Positions 8,319 through 15,355 of a DNA stretch of 64,000 bases are shown piece after piece. The notes below the pieces were generated by a model. That model saw only the letters and a program-made list of their open reading frames with translations. It did not search any database and was not told the origin of the DNA. How positions within the stretch are numbered: the first letter of the stretch is position 1; each line of letters starts with the position of its first letter. The translations under genes were made by a program, and so were the position numbers. This DNA is from JADGHX01 sp037200125 (lineage in GTDB: Bacteria; Pseudomonadota; Gammaproteobacteria; Steroidobacterales; Steroidobacteraceae), in NCBI GenBank assembly GCA_037200125.1, contig JBBCGS010000008.1, positions 248,001 through 312,000 on the forward strand, in the 5' to 3' direction.

Positions 8319-9142
8319 ATGGAAATCGCCGCGCTCGAATCGCAGATCACTCAGCTCGTAGGCCAGCTGAACTCCGCCAACTATCGCCTGCTCACGCTGC
8401 TCGCTGAGTTTGACCGTCGCATAGATGGGCGGATTCGGCCACGCAATCCTGCGCGCACTGGCTCAACTGGAAATGCGGCATCGACATCGGCGCCGCGCGT
8501 GAGAAGGTTCGCGTCCCGCATGCATTGGGGTCACTGCCACGTATCTCGGCGGCGATGGAGCGCGGCGAACTGTCGTACTCGAAGGTTCGCGCCGTCACGC
8601 GCGTCGCGGATGCGGCAGAAGCGGCGTTTCAGGAACAGCGCGTTTCCGCTGAAACGCGCGCCTGCGCAGGTCACCAAGCGTCCGCCGGCCCGGCGGGTCG
8701 CCCAACGTCCGCCGCGATGGATCATCCCACTCCCGGCGAGAATCCGACGCGCAGCGTGCGGCGGGCCGATGCGCTGGCGCGCATTGCCGAGAGTTTTCTC
8801 GCGCATGGCGCGGAAGCGCTGGCGTCCGGCGAGCGCCATCATGTCGTCGTTCACGTCGACGCGCAGACCCTGCGCGAGGCATGCGACGGTCGGTGCGAGC
8901 ACGAGCATGGGCCATCGCTCGCGCGTGAGACCGCGCGCCGCCTGGGCTGCGACGCGAGCGTGGTCGCGGTGCTGGAGGACGAGAACGGCGAACCGTTGAA
9001 CGTCGGGCGCAAGACGCGCACGATTCCGCCTTCCATTCGTCGTGCCCTCTTCTCGCGGGACAAGGACGGCTGCCGCTTTCCGGGCTGCACGAACAGGCAC
9101 TACGTCGACGGCCATCACATCAAACACGCGCCACGCCGCTGA
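8319..9142 (+). pseudogene. DUF222/HNH endonuclease gene, frameshifted and internally deleted
   Basis: The start (MEIAALESQITQLVGQLNSANYRLLTLLAEFDRR) is the usual N-terminus of DUF222-HNH proteins. At about 8421-8426 the frame shifts; one extra G would restore R-R-I-G-W-A-D-S. The second frame runs through HALGSLPRISAAMERGELSYSKVRAVTRVADAA, then jumps to ETRACAGHQ, skipping much of the DUF222 core. It continues with ALASGERHHVVVHVDAQTL and the HNH region DKDGCRFPGCTNRHYVDGHHIKH, then breaks off before the end of the HNH domain. These genes are often multicopy and mobile-like in GC-rich bacteria. Confidence 0.75.
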
Positions 9143-9260
9143 GCAATGGGATGCAGACGCGCGCCTGGGTCGCAAAAATTCCAGCCTGACAGTTGAGCCG
9201 AGACGCCGAGGCCAGGATGATAGACGCCCCGCAGTCGCCATTTTCGAGAAGCTTCCCCCA

Positions 9261-9830
9261 GTGCACCCTTCCCCGCAGACAGTGCTTGCTGAAACCATTG
9301 CCTGGGTCGATCAGGTGGTGATTGGCCTCAACCTGTGCCCCTTCGCCAAGGCCGTACAGGTGAAGAACCAGGTCCGTTACGTCGTCAGCGAGGCCACGGA
9401 CGAGGAGACCTTGCTCAACCAGTTGCGCGAGGAGATGAACCGGCTCGTTGCGACGGAGCCGTCGGAGGTAGACACGACGCTGCTCATCCATCCGGGGGTG
9501 CTGAACGACTTCATCGACTTCAACGACTTTCTCGGCCTGGCCGAGGACGCGCTGGAGGATCTCGGGCACGAAGGCGTGCTGCAGGTTGCGAGCTTTCATC
9601 CGCGGTATCAGTTCGACGGCACCGATCCGGACGACATCACGAATGCAACGAATCGTTCGCCCTATCCGACGCTGCACCTGTTGCGTGAAGGAAGCGTCGA
9701 TCGGGCCGTCGCCGCGTTCCCCAGCGCCGAGGCGATCTTCGAGAAAAACATTCGCATCATGGAAGAGCTAGGCGCCGACGGGTGGGCCGAGTTGCAGGTG
9801 AAGTGCCGCGTCGGAGAGACCGATCACTGA
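9261..9830 (+). CDS. DUF1415 domain-containing protein
   Basis: The protein is about 189 residues and has the DUF1415 features ETIAWVDQVVIGLNLCPFA near the N-terminus and LQVASFHPRYQFDGT followed by NRSPYPTLHLLRE. Function is unknown; members occur widely in proteobacteria. The GTG at 9261 matches the family start (VHPSPQTVLAETIAWV), and upstream in-frame codons do not resemble it. The stop is 27 bases before the peptidase E gene, so the two may be co-transcribed. Confidence 0.85.
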   Translation: MHPSPQTVLAETIAWVDQVVIGLNLCPFAKAVQVKNQVRYVVSEATDEETLLNQLREEMNRLVATEPSEVDTTLLIHPGVLNDFIDFNDFLGLAEDALEDLGHEGVLQVASFHPRYQFDGTDPDDITNATNRSPYPTLHLLREGSVDRAVAAFPSAEAIFEKNIRIMEELGADGWAELQVKCRVGETDH

Positions 9831-9856
9831 TCCGCCCAACATGGGAAGCTCACCTC

Positions 9857-10489
9857 ATGCGTCTGTACCTTTCGTCCATGGATCTTGGCGCCTACCCGGA
9901 GCGCTTGGCTGCGCTGGCAGGTCGCGGCGCTCGTGCGGCGATCGTCATGAACGCACTGGACAACTTTCCCGACGAGCGCCGTCGCTTTCTGTCCACGGGA
10001 AAACAAGCGCTGGATAACCTCGGGTTCATTGCCGACGAGCTGGATCTCAGAACCTGCTTCGACGCGCCGGGTCGGCTGGCGCAGTCCCTCGAGAGCAGCG
10101 GACTACTCTGGGTCAACGGCGGCAATACGTTCCTGCTCCGCCGAGCGATGGCCCGAAGCGATTTCGACTCAGTGGTGCGTACCCTGCTCGAGCGCGATCA
10201 GCTGGTCTACGGCGGATTCAGTGCCGGAGTCTGTGCAGTCGCACCTAGTCTGCGCGGCATTGAGTTCCTCGACGACCCCAGCGCTCTCGCACGAGGTTAC
10301 TCACCTGAGCCTATTTGGGAGGGCGTGGGTTTGATCGACTACCACGTCGCTGTTCACTACCGAACCGGCGACGACGAGCCGATTCAAAGAACAGTGCGCT
10401 ACTACCGCGAACATGAAATGCCGTACGTGTCTCTGCGCGATGGCGAGGTCATCGTTGTCGACGGCGGCGGAACGGAGCTGATCCGCTAG
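9857..10489 (+). CDS. Peptidase E-like S51 family protein
   Basis: The protein is 210 residues. S51 peptidases cleave Asp-Xaa dipeptides or related small substrates in the cytoplasm with a Ser-His-Asp/Glu triad. The nucleophile motif GGFSAG is present (Ser122), and LLWVNGGNTFLLRRAM is the conserved oxyanion and substrate loop. The active-site histidine region is probably IDYHVAVHY. The N-terminus (MRLYLSSMDLGAYPERLAAL) is shortened compared with E. coli PepE but typical of the family. The ATG at 9857 has only a weak ribosome site. Confidence 0.78.
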   Translation: MRLYLSSMDLGAYPERLAALAGRGARAAIVMNALDNFPDERRRFLSTGKQALDNLGFIADELDLRTCFDAPGRLAQSLESSGLLWVNGGNTFLLRRAMARSDFDSVVRTLLERDQLVYGGFSAGVCAVAPSLRGIEFLDDPSALARGYSPEPIWEGVGLIDYHVAVHYRTGDDEPIQRTVRYYREHEMPYVSLRDGEVIVVDGGGTELIR

Positions 10490-10562
10490 CAGTTCGAAGT
10501 CGGTTGATGATCGAGCCGCCCTGGATGATCACGGTCAGCGTGCATTCGATCAGAGTCGCCCG

Positions 10563-10630
10563 CTCCGCGCCGGTCAAGGCTCCGCGCCGGTCAAGGCTCC
10601 GCGCCGGTCAAGGCTCCGCGCCGGTCAAGG
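10563..10630. repeat. Four perfect 17-bp tandem repeats
   Basis: The unit ctccgcgccggtcaagg occurs four times head to tail without a mismatch (10563, 10580, 10597, 10614). It lies in the gap between the convergent peptidase E gene and the 10683 gene. As a 17-bp unit it would not preserve a reading frame, which agrees with a non-coding location. Confidence 0.9.
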
Positions 10631-10682
10631 CGACACGCCTCTGGCGATCAGTGTTCATGTTCTTGCCTCGCGGGGCGTCTCG

Positions 10683-11144
10683 CTATTTCTTCATGAGCTC
10701 GTCGAGCCGAGCCTGCAGCGCGTCGCGCTTCTCACCGAGCGCCTGCAGCTCGGGACTCTGCCGCAACACCTCGAGCATGTTCTTGCGGAACGCATCGTCC
10801 CGCGAGGACGACGCAGCGGCGCTCGGGTTGGTGGCGTCGACGCCGGGCCCGGCATGGGTAGCGGTTTGCACCCGCTCGGACGCGTTGGCTCGCTGCGCGG
10901 TTTCGACGTATCGCGGCTGGCAGACGCGCTTCGCCAAGGTCGTGCCCGTCGCACGGTCCATCTTGCAGAGCATGTCGTACTGCCGGTCGGTGTTGAGCTT
11001 GTTGTAGAGCGCGAAGTATTCCGCTTCGACTTTCGCGATCTGCTGACGGAGGTCGTACGGCTTCTCTGCGGAGAATGTGACGCCGCTCAGGGGAACGAGC
11101 AGCAGCGTCGCGATCCACCCCGCACGGCTCTTCTTCGTTTTCAT
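10683..11144 (-). CDS. Secreted protein of unknown function, charged and helical
   Basis: The protein is about 153 residues. It begins with MKTKKSRAGWIATLLLVPLSGVTFSA, a clear Sec signal. The mature part is helical and charged: YDLRQQIAKVEAEYFALYNKLN, a Cys pair region (YDMLCKMD and RVCQPRY), an Ala/Ser-rich linker, and a C-terminal helix MLEVLRQSPELQALGEKRDALQARLDEL with coiled-coil character. It resembles many uncharacterised periplasmic proteins of xanthomonads. The ATG at 11144 has a GAGGGA ribosome site. Confidence 0.65.
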   Translation of the reverse strand: MKTKKSRAGWIATLLLVPLSGVTFSAEKPYDLRQQIAKVEAEYFALYNKLNTDRQYDMLCKMDRATGTTLAKRVCQPRYVETAQRANASERVQTATHAGPGVDATNPSAAASSSRDDAFRKNMLEVLRQSPELQALGEKRDALQARLDELMKK

Positions 11145-11484
11145 GGCGTATCCCTCAGCCGGATTGCGGGTGAGGGTATCGCTTTCCGTGACGGAGCAAA
11201 AGCGCCGTGGCACGCCGGCAGACGCGCGCGGCCGTGAGGGACGCCGCTCGTTCACCCTCCTCAGCCCTGGACTCCATGAGGCCGGATCCGCGCCGGCGCT
11301 CCAGACTGCCCCGTTGCGATCCAGGCAATCCACCACATCGTCTTCACGTTCTCATGACGCACTTCCAACACTGCCCATTCGCATGCTTGGTGTCGTGTGC
11401 GTTCGTCGCTCTCTTCTTTGCCTTCATCCGGCACCTCCCGACCTCGCGCTTCACGCTGAACACAAGGAGCTCGTAGCGAGCGAG
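11145..11484. other. Non-coding stretch, nothing recognised
   Basis: No convincing gene, RNA or repeat is visible here. Frames crossing it lack family features. A short plus-strand frame with a hydrophobic segment (CPFACLVSCAFVALFFAFI, about 11380-11440) lacks a good ribosome site and is left unannotated. Confidence 0.4.
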
Positions 11485-11682
11485 TTGACAGAAAATTTCG
11501 TACTCGAAACGCGCGGCGCGGACGCATCCGTCACCGCATCGCCCTCGTTCGCCATCCCTAGCAACAAGTACTCGGATCTGTTCGGCCTCTGGCCACCCGA
11601 GCTGTTCGATGGCTTCGAGGAGTTCGTCAGAGAATCCCGAAGACAGTCGGGGTATGGCCGGGAGCCTCCGTCATGGTGGTGA
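11485..11682 (+). CDS. Possible antitoxin of a type II toxin-antitoxin pair
   Basis: The frame encodes up to 65 residues from a TTG at 11485; the true start is uncertain. The C-terminal half, SDLFGLWPPELFDGFEEFVRE, resembles a short antitoxin tail. Its stop codon overlaps the ATG of the PIN-domain gene by ten bases, which is how vapBC pairs are commonly arranged. I recognise no DNA-binding domain. The assignment rests mainly on position. Confidence 0.4.
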   Translation: MTENFVLETRGADASVTASPSFAIPSNKYSDLFGLWPPELFDGFEEFVRESRRQSGYGREPPSWW

Positions 11683-11867
11683 GCCGCGATCGGGTCGTCG
11701 TTGCAGACACCAACATCATCTCCTATGCCTTCAAACGCCAGCCATTGGCGGAGCGTTATAGCCGCAGGCTGATCGGCCGCGAAGTCCGTATTTCATTCAC
11801 GACGGTGGCTGAGTTGCAGCCGGCGGTCCCCGTCACGGCAGATCGCGACTCCGCAGCTCGAGAGTGA
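11673..11867 (+). pseudogene. vapC: VapC-like PIN-domain toxin, 3'-truncated
   Basis: The first 49 residues are a clear PIN-domain start: RVVVADTNIISYAFKRQPLA carries the first catalytic Asp, and IGREVRISFTTVAELQ carries the conserved Glu. After VAELQ the sequence changes to unrelated residues (PAVPVTADRD) and stops at 64 residues, while VapC proteins are about 130. The two later acidic residues of the active site are missing, so the RNase should be inactive. The truncation point, about 11820, lies next to the end of the antiporter gene. Confidence 0.7.
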
Positions 11868-13488
11868 GCTCATCGATGTCGAGGTCACGCAGGGCCGCCT
11901 CCAGCGCATCCGCGTCAAAGACCCCTTCCTCGGCCGCGTTGAGCAGCGCCGTCCGTTTTCTCTTGATCACCGCGAGCCGATGATCCTTCATCGCCATACC
12001 CTCGTCGGTGGGGTCGATGCGTGCGCTCACGCTGTCGAACAATGTCTGGATTCGACGGCGATCGGCTTCGCGCGCGCGCTCGTCCGCCTCGCTCCTGTCA
12101 GCGGGAAAGAGGCGCGCGGCCAGCCAGCCAATGGTTCCGCCCTGCATGAGCAGCGACAGTGTCGCTACGGCAAAGGCGATGAAAACCAGCAGCGGCCGGT
12201 GAGGCGTCGAGTGCGGCAGCAACTGCGCCGCTGCGACAGTCACCGCGCCACGCATGCCCGCCCAGATCATCACCGTCACCTCGGCCACACCAAGCGGCTG
12301 ACGTCCCAGATAGTCAAGGTCGGCGAGGTAGCGACGTGCCTGTTTCAGGAGCCGGCGAAGCATCCGTTCGCCGCGCGCGAAGCCCCAACGCGCGGCACGA
12401 CGCGCCAACGAATCGGGAATGTGGCCCGACTCCAGCTCCCGCTGAAAGGCTTCGATTTCCGGTTGCCTGGCTCGCAAGCGCTGCGAACGGCGATGCAAGC
12501 CCCACAACAGCGGCGTCACGTAGGCCGCGCGAACCGCGAGAGTCGCCAGGAGTGCCAGCAACGCGATGCCGATGCCCCGCTGGACGCCAGCCGGCTCGAT
12601 CGTTACTTGTCGCATGATCGTCGAGAGCTGCAAACCCATGGTGAGGAAGATCACCCCCTCGAGGGCGATCTCGACGGTCGCCCAGTTTCGTTGATCCGAC
12701 AGGCGATGCCCCGGCGGCAGCACGCGCGGCGCCCGCACACCGATAACGACGCCGGCCACCGCTGCCGCGACGAGGCCCGAACCGTGCAGCAGCTCTGCGG
12801 GAATTGCAGCGGCGAACGGCGTGGTGAACGACAGGAGGGTGTTGACCGCCTCTTCCTTCACGCGACGCCGGATTGCAAGGTTCAAGTGCGCGGCGAGTAC
12901 TCCGAGTGCTACCGCGACGAGAACCGAAAGAGCGAAGCTGCCCAAGGTCGGCCAGAAGGAGAAGCCGAGAGAGGTCGCGACGATCGCCGTTCGGAGCACG
13001 ATGAGCGCACTGGCATCGTTCAGCAGGCTTTCGCCATCGAGCATGACCGTGACACGACGGGGCACGCCACGCCCCCTGATGATCGCTGTCGCCACCGCAT
13101 CCGTCGGGCTCAGGATCGCCCCGAGCGCCACGCCCCACCCGAACGCGAGCCCGGGAATGAGCCACACGAAGAGCAGGCCCAACGCGAGCGAGCTCAGGAC
13201 GACCAGCACGACCGACAAGTAGCTGATCGTGGTGAGCTCGCGCCGCAGATAGCTGGCCGGGATCGATTTCGCGGAAGCGTAGAGCAACGGCGGCAGCAGC
13301 CCCAGCAGGATGATGTCCGGTTCGATCACGAAGTCCGGGACGGCGGGAATCAGGCTGACACAGATACCGGCCGTGACGAGGATGAGCGGCGCGGGAATCC
13401 TGAGCCGGGGTGCAAACGAAGCCGCTGCGGAGATCACCAACTGCGTCACGACCAGCAGGATGATGATTGTCTGGGTATCGGCTTTCAA
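11833..13488 (-). CDS. CPA1 family Na+/H+ antiporter
   Basis: The protein is about 551 residues with 10-12 hydrophobic segments. It has the monovalent cation/proton antiporter-1 hallmarks: GVALGAILSPTDAVATA, then VMLDGESLLNDASALIV with the essential ND pair, and later MIWAGMRGAVTVAAAQLLP. A charged cytoplasmic tail from about residue 450 follows the last membrane helix (DRSEADERAREADRRRIQTL). It would exchange Na+ (or K+) for H+ across the inner membrane. The TTG at 13488 (LKADTQTIIIL) starts just before the first membrane helix. The gene end overlaps the truncated vapC frame. Confidence 0.85.
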   Translation of the reverse strand: MKADTQTIIILLVVTQLVISAAASFAPRLRIPAPLILVTAGICVSLIPAVPDFVIEPDIILLGLLPPLLYASAKSIPASYLRRELTTISYLSVVLVVLSSLALGLLFVWLIPGLAFGWGVALGAILSPTDAVATAIIRGRGVPRRVTVMLDGESLLNDASALIVLRTAIVATSLGFSFWPTLGSFALSVLVAVALGVLAAHLNLAIRRRVKEEAVNTLLSFTTPFAAAIPAELLHGSGLVAAAVAGVVIGVRAPRVLPPGHRLSDQRNWATVEIALEGVIFLTMGLQLSTIMRQVTIEPAGVQRGIGIALLALLATLAVRAAYVTPLLWGLHRRSQRLRARQPEIEAFQRELESGHIPDSLARRAARWGFARGERMLRRLLKQARRYLADLDYLGRQPLGVAEVTVMIWAGMRGAVTVAAAQLLPHSTPHRPLLVFIAFAVATLSLLMQGGTIGWLAARLFPADRSEADERAREADRRRIQTLFDSVSARIDPTDEGMAMKDHRLAVIKRKRTALLNAAEEGVFDADALEAALRDLDIDELTLELRSRDLP

Positions 13489-13735
13489 ATCCGCTCGTCT
13501 CCGCCCGGTGAAGTCCTTCACGGCCGGCCGGTAGCATAGCGGAACTCGCCCGGAGCCCGGATGGCCCCCGGGCAATACGCATCGATGTCACTCGTAGAGC
13601 GGCGCCTTTACCGCATTCGCGCGACCCACAGGTTGCGCATCCCCCATCGGCAACGTCCGTCTTGTCGTCACACGACTATCGTCGCCGCCCTTTTCACACT
13701 GCTCGCGCTCACGGCGACAGCTATCCCGAGCTCGC

Positions 13736-15049
13736 TCAACCCGATCCGAAGTCACGCTCCGCACGCAACGCAAGGCCCGTCGCGACGGAAGTGAACTCGC
13801 CGCCGCCGGCAATCTTGTCCGCGCCGAATCGTTCTTCGAAGAGCCGCCGCACGGCGGGAACGAGTGCCGATCCGCCCGTCAGAAACACTCGATCGATCCG
13901 CTCGCCACGCACGCCGGTCGCCGCGATCAGCCGATCCACCGAAGCATCAATCGCTTCCAGCTCCGCACGAATCCAGCTTTCGAACTCGGTACGCGCGACG
14001 CTGCGCTCGATCGTCACCGGCCCGCAGGAGAAAAGGAACGTTGCGCTGGGCGCATGCGACAGCGCGATCTTCAGCGCCCTGACCGACTCGTGCAGCCGCA
14101 GGCCGAGATCGGTCTCGATGAAATACTCGAACGCTTCGACGCCCAACGAGTTCAGCGCCAACGGCCGCAGGCGTTCGAGCATCTGCAGAACCTTCGGTCG
14201 ATTGATCAGCGACAGCGAATGCCACTGCTCGAGGCTCACGTAGGGCCAATTCGGGATGGGCAGCCGCTTGCCCGGCTCAGCCTGATATTCGGAACCGAAA
14301 CCCAGAGCCGGCGCCACGAGATGCCGAACGATCTGCCGATCAAAGGCATCACCCGCAATGGCCACACCGTCGTTGCCCAGAATCTCCCGCGACCGCGACG
14401 CGCCGCCGCGCGGGCCCGGCCCCACCGGCAGAATGGAAAAATCGCTGGTGCCGCCGCCGAAGTCGCCGACGAGAATCAGCTCGTCACGCCGCACCGTCTG
14501 CTCGTAGCTGTATGCCGCAGCCACCGGTTCGTACTCGAAGACGACCTCTTCGAAGCCGCTCGCCCGAACGGCCTGCAGCAACCGCCCCAAGGCAAACTCG
14601 TTCGCGCTTTCCGTTCGTTCGATGGAAAAATGAACGGGCCGGCCCACGACGACGCGCGAAGGAATCGGCCCCAGCGATAGTGCGGCCGCCCCGAGCAGCT
14701 TCTTGAGAAAGGCGGCGATCAGATCGCTGAGGGACAGATGCCTGCCGTAGACACTGGTCCCTTCGAAATAACGATCCGCCAGATAGGCCTTCAGCGAGCG
14801 CATCAGCCGGCCGGGCGTATCGTGGTTGAGATAGCGCTCGATCGCTTCCGTGCCGGCGTAGGCGTGCACGGTCGGTACCCCCGCCTCGAGCTCGCGCTCG
14901 AAATGCAGGACCGACGGAAACGTATCGGTCATACCGGCCGTCGTCGCAAACCGCGCGAGCACCGGCACACCCGCCGCGTCGACACACGTTACGGCGCTGT
15001 TCGAGGTTCCAAAGTCCAGCCCGACACTGCGGGCCTTTGCATTCGACAT
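13736..15049 (-). CDS. yegD: Hsp70-like chaperone, YegD family
   Basis: The protein is 437 residues, close to E. coli YegD (450). The N-terminal VGLDFGTSNSAVTCV is the Hsp70/actin phosphate-1 loop, LILVGDFGGGTSDFSIL is phosphate-2, and RVFLTGGSALVPAVRRLF is the adenosine motif. There is no C-terminal substrate-binding domain with a lid, as in YegD and unlike DnaK. It is an ATPase that probably acts as a specialised chaperone; its clients are unknown. It stands alone on the minus strand. Confidence 0.88.
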   Translation of the reverse strand: MSNAKARSVGLDFGTSNSAVTCVDAAGVPVLARFATTAGMTDTFPSVLHFERELEAGVPTVHAYAGTEAIERYLNHDTPGRLMRSLKAYLADRYFEGTSVYGRHLSLSDLIAAFLKKLLGAAALSLGPIPSRVVVGRPVHFSIERTESANEFALGRLLQAVRASGFEEVVFEYEPVAAAYSYEQTVRRDELILVGDFGGGTSDFSILPVGPGPRGGASRSREILGNDGVAIAGDAFDRQIVRHLVAPALGFGSEYQAEPGKRLPIPNWPYVSLEQWHSLSLINRPKVLQMLERLRPLALNSLGVEAFEYFIETDLGLRLHESVRALKIALSHAPSATFLFSCGPVTIERSVARTEFESWIRAELEAIDASVDRLIAATGVRGERIDRVFLTGGSALVPAVRRLFEERFGADKIAGGGEFTSVATGLALRAERDFGSG

Positions 15050-15355
15050 CGGGCGGATTCACTCCACGGGTGAATTATGGGATTGGATGGCATCCCCGCT
15101 GTCATGACAGCCATTCCAGCATAGCCCGGTTCGAATGGGACGAAGCCGGGAATCGCACGATAGCGGTTCCTACCTCATCTCGAGGGCGGCAAGATCGCAT
15201 CGCTCGAGATTCGATCGTGATCGGGCACATCGCACCGCCGATGCAACGAGTGCCCACCCGCGATCAGCGGAGACACCTTCGCCACGGACTCTCGTGACAG
15301 GCGCCCTTCTGTGACATTACTCTCTCAGGACCATGGTGCCACTGTGTCGACCTGA
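15050..15355. other. Divergent intergenic region with a 14-bp palindrome
   Basis: This 306-bp gap separates the yegD gene from the 15356 regulator, which are divergent. No gene was seen. It holds the perfect palindrome gctgtcatgacagc at 15098-15111, inside a larger imperfect inverted repeat (about 15084-15118). This could be an operator or a hairpin in the yegD leader. Confidence 0.45.

Noticed and set aside
10501..10682. Short CRISPR-like array
   Set aside because: The four 17-bp units are directly adjacent with no spacers.
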